A program made the position numbers and the translations under genes. Positions 60,084 to 64,000 of a stretch of 64,000 nt of DNA are shown piece by piece (the stretch's first letter is position 1; every line of letters starts with the position of its first letter). The DNA comes from Bacillota bacterium (GTDB lineage: Bacteria > Bacillota > Clostridia > TANB77 > CAG-465). The stretch spans positions 69,490 to 133,489 of the forward strand of contig JAEYPQ010000030.1 of assembly GCA_023410645.1 (NCBI GenBank), given 5' to 3'. Under the pieces are notes generated by a model that was not told where the DNA came from, did not search any database, and was given only the letters and a program-made list of their open reading frames with translations.

Positions 60084-60461
60084 TCAGAAAATTATTTGCA
60101 TTTTTCCGGCATCTGGCAGTTTAGAAAAATAAAGTACTATTTGTTCATCTGGCAATAGTGTTTTCTCAATCTTATTGTCTCCTTCTGATAATTTAATACC
60201 TTCATTATTTGAAGACTCATCTGGCGAAGTTTTCAATCTCGCCCCAGAAAAATTTAATAGGATATCAAAATAAATTTTTATTGTCTTGATTTTTGAAGTG
60301 TTAGGTACTTGCTGCTTAACATTAAATGTAATTAATAAAGGATTTGTCTCTCCACCGATAAAGTCAAATTCAATAATAGAATTTTCATCCTTGCAATAAG
60401 TATTACAGCTTCTTCCATCAACATTAAATTCAAATGAAATACCTTTGTTTAGTTTTGCCAT
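60084..60461 (-). CDS. small beta-rich protein of unknown function
   Basis: A 125-residue soluble protein, mostly predicted strands: NKGISFEFNVDGRSCNTYCK, FIGGETNPLLITFNVKQQ, IKTIKIYFDILLNFSGARL. This is the pattern of a small beta-sandwich or jelly roll. ATG 60461 follows AAGGAGGG at good spacing; the longer frame to 60488 lacks a site. No signal peptide. Family not recognised. It lies beside a J-domain membrane protein on the same strand, 120 nt apart. Confidence 0.55.
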   Translation of the reverse strand: MAKLNKGISFEFNVDGRSCNTYCKDENSIIEFDFIGGETNPLLITFNVKQQVPNTSKIKTIKIYFDILLNFSGARLKTSPDESSNNEGIKLSEGDNKIEKTLLPDEQIVLYFSKLPDAGKMQIIF

Positions 60462-60608
60462 ATAATAAACCCTCCTTAATTTGTCCATGGATTCTTAATT
60501 AGCAATCCAATAATATTTAAAAGTGCATTATTAATTATATCATAGTATTAGCAATAAGTAAATATTTTAAACTAAAATAAGATTAAATTTTACATAAATA
60601 GACATGAA

Positions 60609-61175
60609 CTACCAATATTTATAAAATGCCAAAAATAAATTTATTCCAGTTGTAAAATATAGTAAAACCATTCCTAGCAGTATTATTAGTATAGTTATAA
60701 GTATTCTAAAAAATAGACTTTTTAAACAATTAAAATAATATTTTGCTACACTTTCATTAGTATCTTCATTAGCAGCATCTAAATCATTTTGGATATTATT
60801 ATCAATATTAGAATATTTATATATTGAATTTTCGTCAGGTACTCTGTTGTATAATAAATCATCTAACAAAATACTTTGTTCTTTTATTGTTTGCTTTAAT
60901 AATAAATTCTCATTATTTAAATCTTGTATTATATATGCATTATCATTTTTTTGTAATTCAGTTTCTAGATTTTTATCATATTCTTTTCTTTTTTCTTCAT
61001 TTGATAATACTTCATATGCTTCATTTAATTCTTTAACTTTATCTTCTGCTGATTCTTTATATTCTTGTTGTACTAAATCAGGATGATATTTTTTAATTTG
61101 TATTTTAAATACCTTTTGAATTATATCTTGAGAGGCTTTAGTATTTACTTCTAGTATTTCATAATAATTTTTCAT
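60609..61175 (-). CDS. J-domain protein with C-terminal membrane anchor
   Basis: A 188-residue DnaJ-like co-chaperone. Residues 1-66 are a complete J domain: NYYEILEVNTKASQDIIQKV, KKYHPDLVQQEY with the HPD tripeptide needed to stimulate DnaK, and LNEAYEVLSNEEKRKEYDK. A coiled coil follows (about 78-112), then an acidic linker and a single membrane helix at about 155-180 (FFRILITILIILLGMVLLYF). There is no Gly/Phe or zinc-finger region, so it is a class C J protein, probably recruiting DnaK to the membrane. AAAGGAG precedes the ATG. Confidence 0.88.
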   Translation of the reverse strand: MKNYYEILEVNTKASQDIIQKVFKIQIKKYHPDLVQQEYKESAEDKVKELNEAYEVLSNEEKRKEYDKNLETELQKNDNAYIIQDLNNENLLLKQTIKEQSILLDDLLYNRVPDENSIYKYSNIDNNIQNDLDAANEDTNESVAKYYFNCLKSLFFRILITILIILLGMVLLYFTTGINLFLAFYKYW

Positions 61176-61277
61176 TATTTAATGTCTCCTTTTTAATAAA
61201 TTTTATATTATTTAGTAATAAAAGTCAAATATATTTATTATATAGATAAATATTTGAAAAAAAATAATACAAAAATG

Positions 61278-61306
61278 TTGACACAAAATAAAATATATTG
61301 TAGAAT
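61278..61306 (+). promoter_or_regulatory. promoter of the 46-residue ORF / prepilin-like gene
   Basis: TTGACA (61278-61283), 17-bp spacer, TAGAAT (61301-61306). The spacer is very like that of the promoter at 63540. Confidence 0.75.
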
Positions 61307-61338
61307 TATAAAAGAATAAACAAATAGAGGGGATATGT

Positions 61339-61479
61339 ATGTTACAAATGTTGCTTGATATGTTTGAAACAGTTAAGAATTTCTCTAGTAATGATCGTAT
61401 TTTTATTTTAAATTCTTATGTTCAAAGTAATAATCAAGTTACTGATTATTACTTAACTTGTCGTATGTATTATATTTAA
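61339..61479 (+). CDS. 46-residue leader ORF upstream of a prepilin-like gene
   Basis: A short ORF with a good ribosome site (AGAGGGG, 6 nt before ATG 61339) and a consensus promoter. The peptide is MLQMLLDMFETVKNFSSNDR, then a stretch with NSYVQSNNQVTDYYLTCRMY. An amphipathic N-terminus is possible; no known family. A strong terminator-like hairpin follows 4 nt after the stop and the prepilin-like gene begins 80 nt later, so it may act as an attenuating leader peptide or be a small protein in its own right. Confidence 0.5.
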   Translation: MLQMLLDMFETVKNFSSNDRIFILNSYVQSNNQVTDYYLTCRMYYI

Positions 61480-61483
61480 AATA

Positions 61484-61521
61484 CCAAGATAATAACTTTT
61501 AGTTATTATCTTGGTTTATTT
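61484..61521 (+). terminator. hairpin between leader ORF and prepilin-like gene
   Basis: Perfect CCAAGATAATAACT / AGTTATTATCTTGG stem, TTT loop, then TTTATTTG. No separate promoter is obvious before the downstream gene, so read-through or attenuation is likely. Confidence 0.75.
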
Positions 61522-61560
61522 GCTTTAAAATTTGTTTATGTTCCAAGTGGAGGGGAATAT

Positions 61561-63516
61561 ATGAATAATAAAAGAAGTGGTATATCTTTGATAGTTTTAA
61601 TTATTACTATAATAATTATCATTATACTAGCTGGTGCAGTAATATTAAATTTATCAAAGAATAATCCGATAGATAATGCAAGAATTGCAAAACTAACGGG
61701 GTCAAAAGATTCATTGGATTCATCAATGGATTTATATTTGGCAAAATCTACAACAAGTACATTAGGTAATTATACACCAGAAGAGATAATAATAGGTGAA
61801 GTTGAAGGAATAGATTCGATTGTAGATTCATCAAGCTTTGTTACTTTAAATGGAAGAAAGTTATATTTAGCTAATAAAGATAAAGTAAAAGAGGAGTTAG
61901 GAATTGATCTACCAATTACATCTAATCCAAGTAAAGTTAAATGGTACGTTGATTCTTTATCTGGTAAGTTTTATTTGCTATATGACAGTATAAATGATTA
62001 TGAAAGCTGGCTTGGAGAGTATGATCATGAAACTGAAATGTTAGATAATCAGACACTTTCAAGTTTTGTAATGACAAAGACTGCAACTGAGGTAGTAGTA
62101 AAGAATAATGGAATAAAGTATAACAAACCAAATATTTCAAGTTTACCACAAGGTACAACTAAAGCTGTAAAGTGGGATGCATCAAATACTGAAACTCAAA
62201 TTTCACTAGATGTTGCAAACAGTGATACCAGCTGGTATGATTACACTGATAAAAAATGGGCAAATATTATAACAACAAATAATGGAAATAAAGCATATTG
62301 GGTATGGATACCAAGGTATGCATACAAAATAGATAATCCACATACATCTACAGCACAACAAATACATATTATATTTTTAAGTGGGACAAGCAACAGTCCT
62401 GCAGATGGTGGAAGTCTACCAAGTGGATATATAGTACATCCAGCATTTACTTTTGGAAATACACAATTAACAGGAATATGGGTAGCAAAATTTGAAGCTA
62501 GTAGTTCTAATCCAGATAAAGTAGAAACTGGAGGGGCAATGCCTGGTATAAAAGCAGGTGGAGGAAGTGATACATCTTTACAGGTTAGAGTTTTACCAAG
62601 TGTAAATAGTTGGAGAAATATATCAGCAGGTGATTCACAAACTGTATGTATGAATATGACAAATTCAAATGGAACTGTTGGAACAAACGTGAAGATTGAT
62701 ACTCATATGATGAAAAATGTAGAATGGGGAGCTGTAGCGTATCTATGTCAGTCACAGTATGGACAAGAGCCTTGGATAAATCCTTACATTGATATGCTTA
62801 CGCTTCAAATGAAAACTGGTTATGCAGGTTCAAGTAAGGACAGTACATATTTAACTGAGGGAAGCTCTAAATTAGTAAAGTATAATACAACAAATGGAGT
62901 AAAGGCAAGTACCACAGGAAATATATATGGAGTTTATGATATGTCTGGTGGAACACCAGAAGTAATGGCAGCGTTCATTAATAATGGAAGTTCGTACGTT
63001 ACTGATAATGCTAATAAACAGCACATGCAAAATGGAAAAATAAAAACTGAATATCTTAAATATTATGATATTTATGAGCCTACTGAAGAAGAACAAGAAG
63101 GTGGAGCATATCATAATAATGTTACTTTATGGAATAGTGGAAATACTGAAGCATTAAATATAATAAGAAAAAGACTAACTGATGGTACTTATGCCAAATT
63201 CGCAGATCACAAAGGTGATGCAATGTGGGAAACATCTAGTATTACAAGTTATCATGGCTTCTTTGTTGGTAGTGAATATATTGCAGATTTAATAGATACA
63301 AATGTAACTGAAGATTTTGGTGACTATCAATATGCTAGAGGATGGAATAATGACTATATGGTAGTTGGATGTGGAATCATGCCATGGATTATACGTGGTG
63401 GCTCATCAGATGTCGACAGTGGTGCAGGAATATTTAGTTATGGAGATGCTGGCGTTGGTCAAGCCTTTCCTCTTGCAACATTTAGGCCTGTTCTTGTAAC
63501 ATCAAATCAATTATAA
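61561..63516 (+). CDS. prepilin-like protein with C-terminal FGE/C-type-lectin-like domain
   Basis: A 651-residue exported protein. N-terminus: basic leader, Gly8, then ISLIVLIITI and the rest of a hydrophobic helix with Val at +5 (no Glu), ending NNPIDNARIAKL. Residues 40-190 are a pilin-like head. Residues 240-650 look like a formylglycine-generating-enzyme or C-type-lectin fold: KAYWVWIPRYAYKI, GIWVAKFEAS, MKNVEWGAVAYLCQSQYG, GNIYGVYDMSGGTPEVMA, and the end WIIRGGSSDVDSGAGIFSYG ... ATFRPVL. The last motif resembles the variable domain of diversity-generating retroelement targets. GGAGGGG lies just upstream. Catalytic Cys residues of true FGE are not evident. Confidence 0.75.
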   Translation: MNNKRSGISLIVLIITIIIIIILAGAVILNLSKNNPIDNARIAKLTGSKDSLDSSMDLYLAKSTTSTLGNYTPEEIIIGEVEGIDSIVDSSSFVTLNGRKLYLANKDKVKEELGIDLPITSNPSKVKWYVDSLSGKFYLLYDSINDYESWLGEYDHETEMLDNQTLSSFVMTKTATEVVVKNNGIKYNKPNISSLPQGTTKAVKWDASNTETQISLDVANSDTSWYDYTDKKWANIITTNNGNKAYWVWIPRYAYKIDNPHTSTAQQIHIIFLSGTSNSPADGGSLPSGYIVHPAFTFGNTQLTGIWVAKFEASSSNPDKVETGGAMPGIKAGGGSDTSLQVRVLPSVNSWRNISAGDSQTVCMNMTNSNGTVGTNVKIDTHMMKNVEWGAVAYLCQSQYGQEPWINPYIDMLTLQMKTGYAGSSKDSTYLTEGSSKLVKYNTTNGVKASTTGNIYGVYDMSGGTPEVMAAFINNGSSYVTDNANKQHMQNGKIKTEYLKYYDIYEPTEEEQEGGAYHNNVTLWNSGNTEALNIIRKRLTDGTYAKFADHKGDAMWETSSITSYHGFFVGSEYIADLIDTNVTEDFGDYQYARGWNNDYMVVGCGIMPWIIRGGSSDVDSGAGIFSYGDAGVGQAFPLATFRPVLVTSNQL

Positions 63517-63539
63517 TTTAACAAATATGTTTGCAAATA

Positions 63540-63568
63540 TTGACAAAAAAATAAATATATTGTAACAT
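63540..63568 (+). promoter_or_regulatory. promoter of the (CA)n leader ORF
   Basis: TTGACA (63540-63545), 17-bp spacer, TAACAT (63563-63568); similar base by base to the promoter at 61278. Confidence 0.7.
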
Positions 63569-63603
63569 ATATATGTAAGTTAAACAAACGGAGGAAAATA
63601 ATT

Positions 63604-63675
63604 ATGCTAAAAATGTCAACTAAACCTACTGCAAATGCGATAACACTACACACACACACACACACACACAAGTAG
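63604..63675 (+). CDS. 23-residue leader ORF containing a (CA)n tract
   Basis: GGAGG sits 9 nt before ATG 63604. The peptide is MLKMSTKPTANAITL followed by alternating His-Thr from the CA repeat and a final Lys, stop at 63673. Loss of one CA unit would instead read on through TSRLLKTYIRNNTAKI to a stop at about 63752, giving about 50 residues. Gain of one unit ends after a few residues. It may be a leader peptide for the prepilin-like gene that follows. Confidence 0.5.
   Translation: MLKMSTKPTANAITLHTHTHTHK
63648..63670 (+). repeat. (AC)n dinucleotide microsatellite
   Basis: Eleven AC units plus one A, uninterrupted, inside a short ORF. Such a tract is rare in this AT-rich sequence and is prone to slippage. 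Confidence 0.95.
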
Positions 63676-63761
63676 GCTTTTAAAAACATATATAAGAAAC
63701 AATACTGCTAAAATAATGGATAGTTATGCCTTAATACAATATATATTTTGAATAAAAAATA

Positions 63762-63798
63762 AACCTAAGTTAAAAGTAGAAATACTTTAGCTTAGGTT
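63762..63798 (+). terminator. hairpin between (CA)n ORF and last prepilin-like gene
   Basis: AACCTAAGTTAAAAGTA / TACTTTAGCTTAGGTT stem with GAAA loop and one bulge. No T run follows, so it may be a regulatory stem rather than a full terminator. Confidence 0.55.
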
Positions 63799-63855
63799 AG
63801 TTTGCGTGAGGTTTGTTTAACTAATAATGTATAAAAATAGGAGGTATGGGAAAGT

Positions 63856-64000
63856 ATGAAAAGAGAAAAAGGAGGAATAAGTTTAATAGTTTTAGTAATA
63901 ACGATAATAGTGATAATAATACTTGCAGGAGCAGTAATATTGAATTTAACAAATAACAACCCAATGGATTCAGCAAGAGTAGCAAAACTTATACAATCAA
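63856..64000 (+). CDS. prepilin-like protein, 3' end beyond window
   Basis: The first 48 residues of a fourth member of the family: MKREKGGISLIVLVITI, then the rest of the hydrophobic helix with Val at +5 after Gly7, and NNNPMDSARVAKLIQS. The mature N-terminus is nearly identical to those at 21427, 24365 and 61561, so the ectodomain is expected to start with the same pilin-like head. AGGAGG about 11 nt upstream supports ATG 63856. The rest lies outside the window. Confidence 0.8.
   Translation, partial: MKREKGGISLIVLVITIIVIIILAGAVILNLTNNNPMDSARVAKLIQS

Noticed and set aside
61561..64000. Complete diversity-generating retroelement
   Set aside because: Only a lectin-like tip is seen; no reverse transcriptase, template repeat or accessory protein is in the window.

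Overview
The window is very AT-rich DNA from a low-GC Gram-positive bacterium, most likely an anaerobic, gut-associated member of the Clostridia. Four things point that way. It has a bifurcating-type [FeFe] hydrogenase operon. It has RNase J, a contiguous glycolytic operon and a Firmicutes-style cell-wall gene set. It has a choloylglycine (bile-salt) hydrolase family gene. Promoters are near-consensus sigma-A boxes, nearly always with a 17-bp spacer, and genes start behind GGAGG ribosome sites. No species can be named from the sequence alone.

Layout. 0-1.4 kb: the end of a D-Ala-D-Ala ligase gene and a small membrane protein. 1.4-12.2 kb: an accessory region of short, mostly monocistronic genes (two GNAT acetyltransferases, a deoxyribosyltransferase-like protein, a cysteine-less MGMT-like protein, several unknowns). 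Among them lie two tRNA-Gly(UCC) genes and clear gene wreckage: a macro-domain fragment, a TfoX N-terminus, two TnpV C-termini and a nonsense-interrupted gene. Four of the short genes share a promoter/leader module. mscL-ogg and an amidase-like gene without its zinc ligands end this region. 12.45-12.81 kb: a six-repeat CRISPR array with no cas genes in the window. 12.9-21.3 kb: murC (minus strand), a TPR membrane protein, two ABC-F proteins, a replication-relaxation-like protein and the bile-salt-hydrolase-like enzyme.

21.4-26.9 kb: two giant paralogous surface proteins with prepilin-like N-termini lacking Glu+5 and with repeated Ig-like domains. Their first 1.6 kb are duplicated; their C-terminal parts differ. 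27-35.1 kb: glycolytic operon gap-pgk-(orf)-tpiA-gpmI-(orf)-eno, followed by thymidine kinase. 35.2-37.3 kb: two related coiled-coil proteins on the minus strand around a PHP-domain phosphoesterase. 37.5-45 kb: RNase J, gltX, a Fic toxin with a VbhA-like antitoxin, and ileS behind duplicated promoters. 45-50 kb: cysK, a conserved membrane protein and a cytoplasmic protein with two degenerate GGDEF domains. 50-54.2 kb: hydrogenase operon. 54.4-61.2 kb: an unknown gene, a cis-prenyltransferase, an HD-GYP protein, a cysteine desulfurase, an alanine-type symporter, a small unknown gene and a membrane-anchored J-domain protein.

61.3-64 kb: two more prepilin-like genes, the last cut by the window edge. 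Each is preceded by the same arrangement of promoter, very short ORF and strong hairpin. One of these short ORFs contains a (CA)n tract that could switch its reading frame. This prepilin-like family, with its leader ORFs, swapped ectodomains and possible contingency tract, is the most unusual system in the window.
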